A DNA stretch of 64,000 bases from Eucommia ulmoides. Lineage: Eukaryota; Streptophyta; Magnoliopsida; Garryales; Eucommiaceae. The position numbers were made by a program, and so were the translations under genes. This document shows positions 33,301 through 45,781 of this stretch, one piece after another. The notes below the pieces were generated by a model. The model saw only the letters and a program-made list of their open reading frames with translations. It did not search any database and was not told where the DNA came from. Numbering within the stretch: the stretch's first letter is position 1; each line of letters opens with the position of its first letter. The stretch covers positions 36,958,712-37,022,711 of the forward strand of contig CM028335.1 in assembly GCA_016647705.1 (NCBI GenBank). The letters run 5' to 3'.

Positions 33301-33950
33301 TCTCTGTGTTTATTAATTCCGCATGACTTTTTGATCTGCCTGCCCGTCAACCTAGGACGTACTACTAAATTAAATCTTTCCTAGAATCATCCATATCTTG
33401 TCGCTTTCGCTTTTTACCAAATCAGGAGAAAATCTAAACTAAACATCGAATTTGATTTCTTATTACAGAACAATTATCTTCTCCTATTTCAATAACATGA
33501 ATTCTCCCTCCAATAAAATTACAAGGTTTCCACTTAGTATTTCCGAGAAAGCAGTTTTATACACACCCTTGGATGTAGTACACTATGATAGAATCCAAAA
33601 GTCAAGTAGAACGAATATAATCACTTATCAATTATAATTTAATATTTAAAACCACTAGCATCACCACAATCGTAATCCATCCATTACCATTACCAACAAT
33701 ACCACCTAAACCACCAACTAGAAGTATCACCATTTCGTCGCACCCACTAATTGCCAACAAGACAATTAACAATGCATGATGTCAAATGCACTATCTAATG
33801 CAATGCGATAGCTAACACTCACGTGCCGAATCCACCTATCGACACCCTATCTCATGGTCCACTACTGGCTGGACACCACCTATCGTCACCCTATCTCATG
33901 GTCTACCACTGGCTCAACAAACGGACATATCTATAGAACCTACAACCTAG
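33301..33950 (-). other. Leader/gag-remnant region without a recognisable gene
   Basis: Between protease and PBS, where about 1.5 kb of gag would be expected, there are only some 650 bp of unreadable AT-rich sequence. This supports an internal deletion. Confidence 0.5.
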
Positions 33951-33962
33951 GCTCTGATACTA
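33951..33962 (-). promoter_or_regulatory. Primer-binding site
   Basis: Minus strand TAGTATCAGAGC, 11 of 12 to the Met-tRNA PBS, four bases from the 5' LTR end. Confidence 0.8.
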
Positions 33963-33966
33963 CAAA

Positions 33967-35773
33967 TGTCACACCCTACCTCGGAGACCCGTCACCCGAA
34001 GACGGGTGTGACGTCAACATGATGCTACTCGCCCAATCAACGAATACCCAAATAGACAATATATACATATACACTCAAGCTACTGTAAATTTTAATATTA
34101 ATTTTTTTTCCTATCAAAAATACCTGAACCTTTCACGGTTCATATCCGACCGACCTACCTCCGACATGACACGACACGACCTCCAAACTCTCCCTAGTGT
34201 TAGTAGTGGACCAACTCCTAGCCGCGGTACCTGAAATGTCTTCATAATAAAAACATTTCATGGATCAAGTATAAATAAATAACACCTCGTTTGAAATATA
34301 ATAATATAAAATCACATACCCGGTTCCACAACCACCAATGAAATGAAATAATATAATAATAATACCATATATCGCACACTATATTCGAAACCAGTTCCCC
34401 ACTGTCACCAATATAAAGAAATAATGTATTTAAAAACACCCAATACAAATATAATACAATCCCATACCACACGGGAATCCAGTTTCCCTATTACCAATGA
34501 AATAAACCAATATATATTTAAAATATCCAATCCAAACATTTTAAATCAACCACATCCAACCATTTTAAATCCACCAATCCAAATGTTTTAAATCAACCAA
34601 ACCAAACATCTCATTATATAATAAAATACTCCGCACCACTCTTCTACTGGCCATAGGATCGTTTTTACCTCACGATCAGGAATTACAACGGTACCATACC
34701 AGCCGCAGGGTTTGCACTCCCTGACGAGTCAATCCACATCTTGCAAATTATATCTGTTTGACGAGAAGAAAATCCACATCTCGTAGGTCATATCCGCCTA
34801 ACGAGAAAAAAATCTACATCCCTTACGGGAAGAAACTATGGCATAGTCAGACCAAACATCACTCTCCACCTTAAAAACCGACTCAATCCAAAAATCCTTT
34901 TCCCACCTTTAAAACCAACACGATCCAAAAATAATTTTCCACCTTTTTAAAATCAACTTGGTCCAAAATTCCTCTTCCACTTTTAAAATCAAAACCCACT
35001 TGATCCATATAAGTTGCAAATTTGTCCATTTTTTTAAAAATAATCACATTTCTCATAATTTATACGAAATTAAAATTTGTAGATTTATACAAAAGACAGT
35101 ACACTTATCTCGTTTTTCGCACTGCAAAAATATCGTCGTCCAACACCTACCGGAATGCTGGCGCCTGCGAACCTAATAGTGATAGAGCCTAATTAATATT
35201 TTATTTAAAATAACCTAACATGAAATGCAGGTCTTAAATTTCATAATTCCCCATTTCCCAAATTTAATTACGCAAAATTATTATCTACTCCCAGTTCCTT
35301 ACGTTAATATTTACTGTACATAATTATTATAATTAATGGTTGCATAAATTATTGTCACGATTACAAAAATGTAATGTTAATAATTTAATTTGATGGAAAT
35401 AATAATCGACCGAAATTTTACCTGTTTCGAACTGTCCGCCGACCAAGAGATTGGATTTTGGATTTCGAGTTTTTATTTGATTTTTGAATTTTGGTTTGTG
35501 GTCCCCCCCCTTTTTTTTTCTTTTTCTTTTTCCCTTCTTTCTCGTTTCTGCCTCCGTCTCCCTTTCTCTCTCCTGTTTGAGTTTCAGCCGACCAACCACC
35601 TTCCCTCCTTATTGTCACCAACCGTCGGCGATCTCACCCCCACACACTCCTGCGACCCTCCGGCCGAACAAAACAGAATACACGCGACCCATACCTCCGG
35701 AGGATAGCATCACTCCCACACTTTCTCACCAAACGAACGGAACACACATATACACACACACATACACACACAT

Positions 35774-35807
<34 letters not shown>

Positions 35808-36692
35808 TATCGACAAAACAGAGCACACACGCAAACACCGCCGATGCACACACACACTCTCACCTGGCAAACGGCCGATCACCGAACGGCACCCACTGAT
35901 GCCTACAGTCTGATCAACCACATCCACAACACCCATCAAACCACACACACACGCACCGCGTTGACGGTCAGAAAACACAGTCGCACACACACTCACAACG
36001 TCGGAACGAACAATCGAATAACACACACACCGTCAAACACAAACCGACGAACAACACACATATATACACTGTCGATTGCCACCATCGACCCTACATACCA
36101 CTACCAGCTACTGAACAGCCCACCGTTGAACTGACCGACAGTAACCCACGGCGAAGCAGTGACGATGACCCCATTAGCACTCCACACCATCGACAATGAA
36201 CAGGACATCACATCGTCGGCAACACCAACGATCGACCGACGACCAAACGAACCCGCTCATACCCACGCTTGTTGGATCTCACCACCCCCTGACCGCCAGC
36301 CACCCTACACCTGTCATAAACGCTCACCACTGACTAACAGGCTGAACAACACGACCCCCACGCTCTTATTTTCTCTGATTTTTTTCTCCTTTTCAAGTTT
36401 CACAATCCTCATCCATAGTGTTTTGATATATATATATATGAGAGATAGCGGGGGTGGGTTCATACCCCACTCCCAAGTTTTATCATTTTAAAAATTTAAT
36501 TACATAATTCCCCCCTTATGTTTCTTTAAGTTTTTAATTAAAACCAAAACAAAAACTTAAGTTTTGTAAAAATTTTAGATTAACCCCCTAAAATTTTCAA
36601 TTGAATTTTATTTACGAAATCGACCCCATTATTTTCTACATACTTCTACAATGCAGCTAAAATTATGTGTATACAAAAATTTGAGTCTTACA
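33967..36692 (-). mobile_element. 5' LTR of the Ty3/gypsy element (2726 bp)
   Basis: Partner of 27524-30316. TATA-like tract at about 36427-36440 on either strand. A CA microsatellite at 35742-35806 gives spurious Thr/His ORFs. Confidence 0.9.
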
Positions 36693-37046
36693 TTGACCGC
36701 CTAGGTGGTGGGTATGTTGGCTACTCTCTGATCTTTTACCGCCTAGGCGGTGGAACAGGCTCCAAACTCTCTGCACTTTCACCACTTAGGTGGTAGGACT
36801 TGTGTATTTTCAGCGCTCCCAGCATTCTCACCGCCTCGGTGGTGGCCTTACCACTGTGGCGGTGGGTTTGTTGTTCTTGAAACCTTGCTTCTTCACCGTT
36901 TTCCTACCGTTTCGCTCGTGTGTCACTTGTTTACGTCCCTATACCTGAATTATATAAAAACAAACTAAAACGCAATTAAATATTAATAATACACTCGAAA
37001 ACTACCAAATTTGATTTAGAAGCAGATAGGTATTTTACACCTATCA
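36693..37046 (-). mobile_element. CCTAGGCG-family LTR (copy G2), 5' part
   Basis: Continuation of 26478-27523 after the Ty3 insertion. It has several CGCCTAGGCGG / CACCTAGGTGG-type motifs (36697-36870) and ends, on the + strand, GTATTTTACACCTATCA, i.e. the LTR starts TGATAGGTGTAAAATAC. It adjoins a Tat-type accessory ORF, so it could be the 3' LTR of that element, although the usual TTTGGGGG purine tract is not seen beside it. Confidence 0.75.
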
Positions 37047-37189
37047 CATTCTTTAAGAAAGATTATTCTCTCCTATTGTGCTTTCTTTGTGACTGCTCGT
37101 GTTTTTTCTCTCTGGTGAGCCTTTTTTATTATGTCGAGTTCATAAATTTACGATGTTGAGAGATTCCAAGTCTTGATTTAGTCTCTTTA

Positions 37190-37892
37190 GGAGTAATGAC
37201 AACAGTGAAGTTGGGACGTCATCCAAGGTGTTCCCTATGAAAGGTCGAGACGTTACTTGCAAGGCTCTACTGCAAGGTTCCCAAGCTAGACTCCTTGTTG
37301 ATGGTGGAAACGAAGCAACCAGCCCACTAATCGAGCCTGATCATGGAGATGAAATGGAGCTGGCTCAAGAGGCGTACCCTCTTGTCCTTGCCGCAACAAT
37401 TGCTTGTGCGATGGCCTATGAGCCAAAGCTGGAAGAGGTTGGATATGCGGCGAGTCTCCTGACGAACGCTCAGGTCTACAATATGTACATGAACTATTCT
37501 ATTCCTCTGGGAGTGTCTTTGATTTGGTCAACTTGGCACCTACCTAGCTGGCTTCGAATGCGTGGAAGATGATGATTGGGTTCATCTGCTTGAGGAATGA
37601 CATACCTCCTATGTTCCCATTTTTTTTTTTCATTTATAACAAGTCGCAAGGAATGCGAAGCCATCTGATAGCTGGTTTCAATTCTGCCCTCGAAGTGGAA
37701 GGCTTGTAACAAGGATCCTAAAGAATAATTTGGGATGGAAAAACATGTGGGTCCTGGTACAAGGGCCCTAGGAGTAGCCAGTCGGAGAAGCGGGGTAAGT
37801 TTGTTGCCTTTAATTTCTTGTATGGCTGGTAGTTTCTTGATTTGAATGCTTCGCCTAGTCTCTTTCCTTCTTTTATTTTGCAATGTTTCTTT
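37190..37892 (+). pseudogene. Tat-lineage accessory ORF (Transposase_28-like), N-terminal part
   Basis: The longest open segment (37228-37572) is acidic, then frames shift. In them I read YLASNAWKMMIGFICLRND, then WFQFCPRSGRLVTRILKN and GWKNMWVLVQGP. These match the 'putative gypsy-type transposon' domain (Q LAPNAWR..vGFi.lC..lg..ps...F...y....  GWy.F.pR.g..Lv...pssnkgWK..fFFV) known from extra ORFs of Tat-lineage elements, which are often antisense to pol. Integrase pieces of a Tat element lie on the opposite strand at 48230-48903, consistent with an antisense accessory ORF. It is interrupted by an inserted element at 37898 and probably continues at 44210. Confidence 0.6.
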
Positions 37893-37897
37893 CTCGT

Positions 37898-40800
37898 TGA
37901 TAGGTGTGAAAAACCTATCTATTTCCAATCCAAATTTGTTAGTTTTTGAGTACGTTTATAGTTATTTTTATTATATTTTTATTAGTTTTTATCTTTTTGT
38001 ATAAATCAGGTATGTGGGGCAAAAAGATAGGAAACTGGAGCTAAAACGATAAGATTTAACCAAAGCAGTTCGAAGTTACAGTGGATAAACAAGCTCGAAG
38101 GCTAAAGAGATGAAATAGGCCCACCGCTTAGGCGTCTAGACTACCGCCTAAGCGGTGAAGATGCTGAGAAGAGCAAAATGTTACTGACGGACGATCACCT
38201 AAGCGAAGATTCTATCATGGTGGCCGCTAAATAAGCGCTGCCACTTTCACCGCAAGCGTGCGGATCAAGTTTTAGTATAATGGACCTTTCGGTTGGGTAT
38301 TGTATCCACAGGGATTGGTTGAGATTACTATCGAGTATCGCGATTATCATAACCTAATTTTATCTAGGCGCTAAAAATGGAATTTAATTTAATACTAATA
38401 TTGAACTAAAATACTAATTAAGTTAACTATACTATAAATACTAATTTGAGATTGTTTAGGGGAGTATATTGCCTAGAGAATAACTTTATTTACTTAAATG
38501 TGTTTGATTTTGTTTTAGTTAACATTAACGGCATTCGGCGTATCCGACAATCTCGGTTCGTAAACTCCCTCGCCACCTCTTCTGAGTGTAAGACTGGGGA
38601 ATACGTGACTTTGTGTCAATGCCGAAGTCCCCCTCAATGTCTTAACAACTCTAGGTCATGTGAGTCTCACCCCAACGTCATCGATTGCACATTTTCTAAT
38701 GCCTTCCTGGGTCGTTAGATTGTCGTGTTGTGTTAACCCTAGTCCGAATCCGGGATTACCTCTCCCGAGTGTCAAACCCCGTATTCTCAATATATCTAAA
38801 CTAGCATATAATCATACAAAACACGGAAACACAATCAAAATTATAAGGAACAACCATAAACAAAACAAAAATTCAACCAAAACTAAATTTTCATAAATAA
38901 TACGTTAATCCCTATTACAATCCATGTTTAACTCATGGCCCTAACCGTTTATACAATGTAAAATGAGCTAAAAATGCTCAACAACTACCAAAATGAAGAA
39001 AATAAAGAGAAGAAGTGAGTGACTTAGCCTATATCCGAAGAATTGGCGCTAGAACCGTCAAACGATCGCTTCCCTTTTCATCCTCCACCTCGGGTTGAGA
39101 GCTCTCCCAAAAAAATCCCTAACCCTACTCCTAAAATATGGCCTAAGGCCTTAAGAGCTGAAGAGAGGGAAGAGAAAATGAGAGGAAGGATTAAAAAATA
39201 TCCAAAAGGTCTCAAAATATCTCATAAATATCAAGGTTGTGCTGCAGAATTTTCGCCTAGGCGAAGTTACTGCAGGTTTGCAATTTTGTTTTGGCTGTAA
39301 CTTCTTCATCTGAACTCCGATTGAGGTGATTCAAAAACCTATGGAAATCTAAGAAACATATCTAAAACTTACATATTTTGAGTATTTCCAAAATAGGATT
39401 TAATAATAGTCCAAAATAGCCTTGAAGTTACAACACCTGTACTGGCTTTGCAGGTTTGGTGACCACCTAGGAGAAAAAGTAGACGGTGGACTTGGAAATG
39501 TTTCTACTGGGGTTTCCACCTAGGCGGAGGAATTTCCTACCTAGATGGTAGGCTGTCAATAGCCTTTTGTCATTCTCAGCATCTTCACTGCCTAGGCGGA
39601 GGTCTGGACGCCTAGGCGATGGGCTTCCTTTATATTTTTGCCTCCTTGCTTGTTTATCCATCGTAACTTTGAGTCGCCTTCGGTTCAATCTCATCGTTTT
39701 CGCTCTAGTTTCCTATCTTTTTGCTGCACACACCTGATTTATACAGAAAGGATAAAAACATATTAAAACATATAAAAATAACTATAAACATACTTGAAAA
39801 CTAATAAATTTGGATTGGAAATACGTAGGTAATTTACACCTATCATATCGCCTAGGCAGAAATCTAGCAGAAGACGCAGATGGGCTACTGACAGCCGCTC
39901 GCCTAGGCAAAGTTTTCTTTGCCTAGGAGGAAATCCAGCATAATGTTCTCCCAGTCCACCGCCTAGGCAATCAGACCGAACCGACCTAACTCCGCCTAGG
40001 CGAAGAATCTACCGGCTAGGCGGATTTACCCTACACAGTTTTGAGATATTTTTAGGATATTTTGGCTATAAATACCCCCTCTCCTCTCCCCTCTCAGGCC
40101 TCTCTTGCATTTTTTAGCCCCTTAGGCTATCTCTAAGGGTATATTTAGGGATTTTTGAGGGAGAGCTCTCAACCCGAGGTGGAGGATCAACGGGGAAGCG
40201 ATCGATCGACGTTTCTAGCGGCAAATCTTCGGATATCGGCTAAGTCGCTCATTTCCTCTCTTTGTTTTCTTTATTTTGGTAGTTGTTGAGCATGTTTAAC
40301 TCATTTTACATTGTATAAATGGTTAGGGCCATGAGTTAAACATGGATTGAAATAGGGATTAACGTATTATTTATGAAAATGTAGTTTTGGTTGAATTTGG
40401 ATTTCGTTCTTGGTTGTTCTTCGTATGTTGATTGTGTTGCCGTGTTTTCTATGATTATATGCTAGTTTAGATATATTGAGAATATGGGGTTTGACACTCG
40501 AGAGAGGTAACCCCGGATTCGGATTAGGGTTAACACAACATGACAATCTAACGACCTGAGAGGGCGTTAGAAAGTGTGCAATCGATGACGTTGGGGAGAG
40601 ACTTACGTGACCTAGAGTCGTTAAGACGTTGATGGGGACTTCGACGTTGACACGAAGTCACGTATTCCCCCATCCTACACTCGGAAGAGGTGGCGAGGGA
40701 GTTTACGAACCGAGGTTGTCGGATACGCCGAACGCCGTTAATGTTAACTAAAACGAAATCAAACGCATTTAAGAAAATAAAGTTAATCCCTAGGAAATAT

Positions 40801-41049
40801 ACTCCCCTAAACAATCTCAAATTAGTATTTATAGTATAGTTAACTTAATTAGTATTTTAGTTTAGTATTAGTATTAAATTAAATTCCATTTTTAGCGCCT
40901 AGATAAAATTAGGTTATGACAATCGCGATACTCGATAGTAATCTCAACCAATCCCTGTGGATACGATACTCGACCGAAAGGTCCATTATACTAAAACTTG
41001 ATCCGTACGCTTGCGGTGAAAGTGACAGCGCTTTATTTAGCGACCACCA
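37898..41049 (+). mobile_element. 5' LTR, split by a nested LTR
   Basis: The two parts, 37898-38217 and 39851-41049, total about 1519 bp, matching the 1522-bp 3' LTR. TATA box TATAAATA at 40067-40074. CCTAGGCG motifs lie upstream of it. End GCGACCACCA. Confidence 0.9.
38218..39845 (-). mobile_element. Solo LTR of the same family, antisense, nested in the 5' LTR
   Basis: On the + strand it starts TGGTGGCCGC and ends CACCTATCA, so as an LTR it reads TGATAGGTG...GCGGCCACCA on the minus strand. Flanks are tatca (38213-38217) and tatcg (39846-39850). The empty site is visible in the 3' LTR (TTCTATCACCTAGG at about 42993-43006), so the one difference is a later point change. No internal region, hence a solo LTR. 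Confidence 0.88.
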
Positions 41050-41055
41050 AGTTTT

Positions 41056-41073
41056 TGGTGCCGTTGCCGGGGA
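41056..41073 (+). promoter_or_regulatory. Primer-binding site, Asp-tRNA type
   Basis: TGGTGCCGTTGCCGGGGA, the PBS characteristic of plant Tat and Athila elements. Confidence 0.9.
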
Positions 41074-42682
41074 TTGTTTAGTTGATTGCTATCGATATTC
41101 GGAGTAAATAACTTGATTTTAATCTACGAATTTTTTTATATAATTTTCGTTTGTAGTTTTGTTTTTGTTTCCGGCAAGATGCTTGAAGATGTTAGATCGA
41201 TAGGTGCTCTTGCGGTTCGATCATTGAATATCTCGCTAGTTTTGAGGGCATGTGTCGGTCCGAGGACATTAAACCAAGCGCTTCTTGGGAGGCAACCCAG
41301 GGTCACAAATAAATTAGATACATCTTCGTCAATTTGAGTCGGAAGCGAGATTCTCTCGCCTCCCAGGTATGTGTTCTAAACCCCCGTCTTCAATATCATG
41401 CTATATACTGTCATTAGGATCACTGACGGCTCGTTTAGGACATCACTTGTGTTGAGTTGGTGGTGATGTGTAGTATGTTTTAGTATGTGTTTATATTTTT
41501 AGTTAAATTTTACTGTTTTTATCGTTTGCATGCTTGTTTAGGATTAGTTTGTTTAGTTTAGTTGTTGTTGTGTGCTGAGTTTTGATGTCATCTGGGCCTA
41601 TACCAGATGATGATTCTGTCCCCTAATTGTTTTGAGGTCGAGGTTGTTTAGGAGATATGATTTAGGCAGTCATTTGATTGCTTGAGCCTTTTGAAGCCTA
41701 CCATGTAATATTATTATCCCTCGTTACCCTATCGAAGCCTAATAACCATTTCAATTTTGAACACTTAACAAATACCCTAGCCTATTGAACTTTTTCCAAA
41801 CCTATATCGCTAAACTGAAGGCACAATTTGAGTAAATCAAGTTAGCATTTCGCTACTTGATGTGAGCGGTTGGGTTTAGGCCGAAATTCTAATTTGGTTC
41901 GGTATTCGAGTACTCGTTTGTCGTTTGTCGTTCATATTGTTTGCACATTCCTAAGGTTATAAGAATTCGAATACGTTTTGGGGTGTGTTACTTAATCATT
42001 TTTGCACACTCTTAAAATTGTAGAAATTCGAATGAGTTTGGGTTGTGTTAAAAAATTAAAAAAAAAATAGTTTCTTTTTTACATAACAAGTGAGTACGAC
42101 GTTCTTAAACGTTTTTTCAGGGTTGTTTCTAAAATAATATGGGGTTTAGAGTGTGAGAGTGCCAAGCGATGTGCCTTGGGTAACGTTAAGTTAACGACGT
42201 TAACCTATTTTCTATTTCAAAATACCCTTGGCCATTATTCCAAAACTAAACCAAGTCCTATTGATTTTTAAACCTCCGAGCCTACATTAGTGGAGAATAG
42301 ATCCCAAGTCAGGCGTATCGATTCCCTATACCTTAAAGGTTTTAGTCATGATCTTTATTTAGGGATAATCCTATCTAATCAATGGATAGTAGTATAATTG
42401 AGTTTAATCACACACACTTATACAGGATCTAGAATGACGCTTACTATTTTTAAACGTTGAAATTCTAGAACACCACATGGTGTGATTTGTGCTTGAACTT
42501 GATAGGATTAGGGGCCGATGAAGGAAAAATCTTTCAGCCGGTAGATGATAATCAAAACTTACACATTTTTGTTTTTAATGTTTTTCGTTTATAATTTTTA
42601 ATTTCGTAATTAGTTTATATACTTTTTCATATTGTGTGGGTGTTTGGCTCGAGGACTAGCCAAATTCTGAGTTTGGGGGTAT
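41074..42682 (+). other. Non-coding interior of the non-autonomous element
   Basis: No gag or pol. It retains an Athila/Tat-type phrase AAGCGCTTCTTGGGAGGCAA (41276-41295) and, at the 3' end, GGCTCGAGGACTAGCC with the TTTGGGGGT purine tract (42650-42682). It therefore looks like the joined termini of a larger element. Confidence 0.7.
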
Positions 42683-44204
42683 TGATAGGTGTGAAAAACC
42701 TATCTATTTCCAATCCAAATTTGTTAGTTTTCGAGTACGTTTATAGTTATTTTTATTATGTTTTAATTAGTTTTTATCTTTTCGTATAAATCAGGTGTGG
42801 GGGGCAAAAAGATAGGAAACTGGAGCTAAAACGATAAGATCGAACTAAAGCGGTTCGAAGTTACGTTGGATAAACAAGCTCATAGGCTAAAAAGATGAAA
42901 CAGGCCCACCTCTTAGGCGTCCAGACCACCGCTTAAGCGGTGAAGATGCTGAGAAGAGTAAAATGTTACTGACGGACGACCACCTAGGCGAATATTCTAT
43001 CACCTAGGTGGAAATCCAACAGAAGACGTAGATGGGCTACTCACAGCCGCTCGTCTAGGCGGAAATCCAACAGAATGTTCTCCCAGTCCACTGCCTACTT
43101 CACCGCCTAGGTGATCAGACCGAACCGACCTAACTCCGTCTAGGCGAAGAATCCACCGCCTAAGCGGATTTTCCCTGTACAATCTTGAGATATTTTTAGA
43201 TATTTTTAGGATATTTTGGCTATAAATACCCCCTATCCTCTCCCCTCTCCGGCCTCTCTTGCATTTTTGAGCCCCTTAGGCTATCTCTAAGTTTATATTT
43301 AGGGATTTTTGAGGGAGAGCTCTCAACCCGAGGTGGAGGATCAACGGGGAAGTGATCGATTGACGTTTCTAGCGGCAAATCTTCGGATATCGGCTAAGTC
43401 GCTCGTTTTCTCTCTTTATTTTCTTTATTTTGATAGTTGTTGAGCATGTTTAGCTCGTTTTACATTGTATAAACGGGTAGGGCCATGAGTTAAACATGGA
43501 TTATAATAGGGATTAACGTATTATTTATGAAAATGTAGTTTTGGTTGAATTTGGGTTTCGTTCTTGGTTGTTCTTCGTATGTTGATTGTGTTTTCATGTT
43601 TTCTATGATGATATGCTTGTTTAGATATATTGAGAATACAGGATTTGACACTCGGGGAGAGGTAACCCCGGATTCGGATTAGGGTTAACACAACACGACA
43701 ATCTAATGACCCGGGAGGGCGTTAGAAAGTGTGCAATCGATGACGTTGGGGCGAGACTCACGTGACCTAGAGTCGTTAAGATGTTGAGGGAGACTTTGGC
43801 GTTGACACGAAGTCATGTATTCCCCCGTCTTACACTCGGAAGAGGTGGCGAGGGAGTTTACAAACCGAGGTTGTCGGATATGCCGAACGCCATTAATGTT
43901 AACTAAAACGAAATCAAACGCATGTAAGTAAATAAAGTTAATCCCTAGGAAATCTACTCCCCTAAACAATCTCAAATTAGTATTTATAGTATAGTTAACT
44001 TAATTAGTATTTTAGTTTAGTATTAGTATTAAATTAAATTCCATTCTTAGCGCCTAGATAAAATTAGGTTATGACAATCGCGATACTCGATAGTAATCTC
44101 AACCAATCCCTGTGGATACGATACCCGACCGAATGGTCCATTATACTAAAATTTGATCTGTACGTTTGCGGTGAAAGTGACAGCGCTTTATTTAGTGGCC
44201 ACCA
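42683..44204 (+). mobile_element. 3' LTR (1522 bp)
   Basis: Starts TGATAGGTGTGAAAAACC, TATA box at 43221-43228, ends GTGGCCACCA. It shares a 90-codon antisense ORF with the other family LTRs. Confidence 0.9.
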
Positions 44205-44209
44205 CTCGT

Positions 44210-45781
44210 CTATAGCTTAACACCGTAGAAGCAGCCGCTACGGCCACCTTGGTGGAGCTTCCCTAGGTGAAAATGAGGTTTGCCTTTCTCAAGGATAGTT
44301 TTTTTGATCTCTTTTTCACTACTCCGATTAGGGTGGCTTAAGGTCTAGACTCTAGCTCTAGTTCTTTATTGGGATCCAACCTATCGTTTTTGGCTGTGGG
44401 AGTTGAGGAAAAAGGTATGCTTTGTTTCTTACATTTTCAAGTTATATTTATCTTTTTTCTTTTATGACAGACAACAATTCTGTTGGTGTAGACATGTTGA
44501 AGAAAGAGGTTGATCCTGAAGTCCTGGAGGCCGTGCGCCAACAACAGATTGCTCGAGCAACAACGACTTCTTCTCCTCCTGTGGTCATCCTAGCAGGTTC
44601 GCCCATTTCTATTTTGGGGGTAGCAGTAGTTGTTATCTTATCAACACATCCATCTGAACTAGTGTCTCTCCATGGTTCTGACTCTTAAAGGAGTGGTGCC
44701 TACCGGCCACTGAGGTTGTGATGCGTGATGAGTTGACGAAAAAAAGGATAAAGAAGGCCCTTTCAATAATTTCTAATAAGGGAAAAAGAAGGTGAAAAAG
44801 TATTTTGGCGACAGTTCATCTCTGTCAGACCTCTAGGAATGGGCCTCGAGAGTTAAAGAGTTGACCATGGGCACTTAGGTTCTCCTTAATCCGAAGAACA
44901 CAGTTCGATGGGCCTAAGATACATTCTTTTTTTGGGACATCATGGTGGCGCCGCAAAGTTGGGTAGTGACCTTGCCTTAAATATGCTACAGGCGAGTGTG
45001 GCAGTAAGAAATCGAACGTCTTGCCTTAGTAATTGTTGATTTTATTTTTAACATTTTTAGAGTTCTCTTTTGCTTGCAATATTGCTCGTTCATTCGCCCT
45101 AGTAGAGGTGTGGAGGGGTATCATAACCCTAATCGAAGTCCTCGAGCAAGAAAGGGATAAGGTGAAGTCCCAACTTGGTGACAGGGATCGTCGCATAGCG
45201 GAGGCTGAACAGATGCCGCTGAGGCTAGGTGGGAGGTTGAGATGGCGAGATAGGAGTTGAGTAGGCAAGGAAAAGCGGGGAGTTTCTAAGGTAGTAGAAA
45301 GGACCTTGGTACTAGAACGGTGTCTTCAGTAGTTAACCAAGTCCCAAGGCGTGATCTAGGCTAAGCTTGATAAGAAAAGAGTTGCTCGAGGATAAGTCGA
45401 GACTGTGCTGACAGAAGAGAGAGCTAGGATAGAAGAGGCAATCGAACGGGCTGTCCAAGAGTGGAAGTGGTCTAAGGACTACAAGAATTTGAGGAGGAAC
45501 CTCAAGTTGAAGTTCATGACATAGGGCTTCGAGGATGCCAAGTCTAGAGTACTCGATAAGTACCCTGAGATTGACTTCTATGACATCCACCTATTGGGGT
45601 TCCCTCATATAAAGCTGAACTAGCAGAACCTAACCATCTAGAGCCTCTAGTTGATGCTTCTATTGGCCCCTTGACTATCCCACAAGTCACTCGCCTAATC
45701 GAGGTCGAAAACGAAGAAGTTTTGATGCCCGTGGCGGGCCTATTCGAGAAGGGGTCCGTTGACCCGGATAGGGCTCAATAG
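44210..45781 (+). pseudogene. Tat-lineage accessory ORF, C-terminal part
   Basis: Frames are broken but readable: MLKKEVDPEVLEAVRQQQIA, LEQERDKVKSQLGDRDRRIA (coiled coil), RIEEAIERAVQEWKWSKDY, GFEDAKSRVLDKYPEIDF, then PLTIPQVTRLIEVENEEVLM to a stop at 45779-45781. The coiled coil followed by 'F..s..Y..L.......GFedc...v...yP.lDlS' is the typical tail of the Transposase_28-type accessory ORF. A short GT-AG intron (about 44415-44470) is possible near its start. It is separated from its N-terminal half by the 37898-44204 insertion. Confidence 0.55.

Larger units (their letters stand above)
27524..36692 (-). mobile_element. Gag-less Ty3/gypsy retrotransposon with exact TSD
   Basis: Length 9169 bp on the minus strand. 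The + strand edges are TGTCACACC (27524) and GTCTTACA (36692), so the LTRs start TGTAAGAC and end GGTGTGACA. Both sides carry ttgac (27519-27523 and 36693-36697). The interior (30317-33966, 3650 bp) has PBS, PPT and decayed protease, RT, RNase H and integrase in order, but I find no gag or zinc knuckle before the protease, so it is deleted internally. It is inserted in LTR copy G2. Confidence 0.9.
37898..44204 (+). mobile_element. Short non-autonomous Tat/Athila-like LTR element with exact TSD
   Basis: LTRs are 37898-41049 (including a 1.6-kb nested LTR) and 42683-44204. Target duplications ctcgt at 37893-37897 and 44205-44209 are identical. PBS TGGTGCCGTTGCCGGGGA (Asp-tRNA type, typical of Tat/Athila) is at 41056-41073 and the purine tract GTTTGGGGGTAT is before 42683. 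The interior is only about 1.6 kb and non-coding, so the element depends on others. The LTRs are related to copies G1 and G2. Confidence 0.92.

Noticed and set aside
37228..37572. A novel host gene encoding an acidic protein
   Set aside because: Downstream frames show clear accessory-ORF (Transposase_28-like) motifs, so it is read as retroelement cargo.
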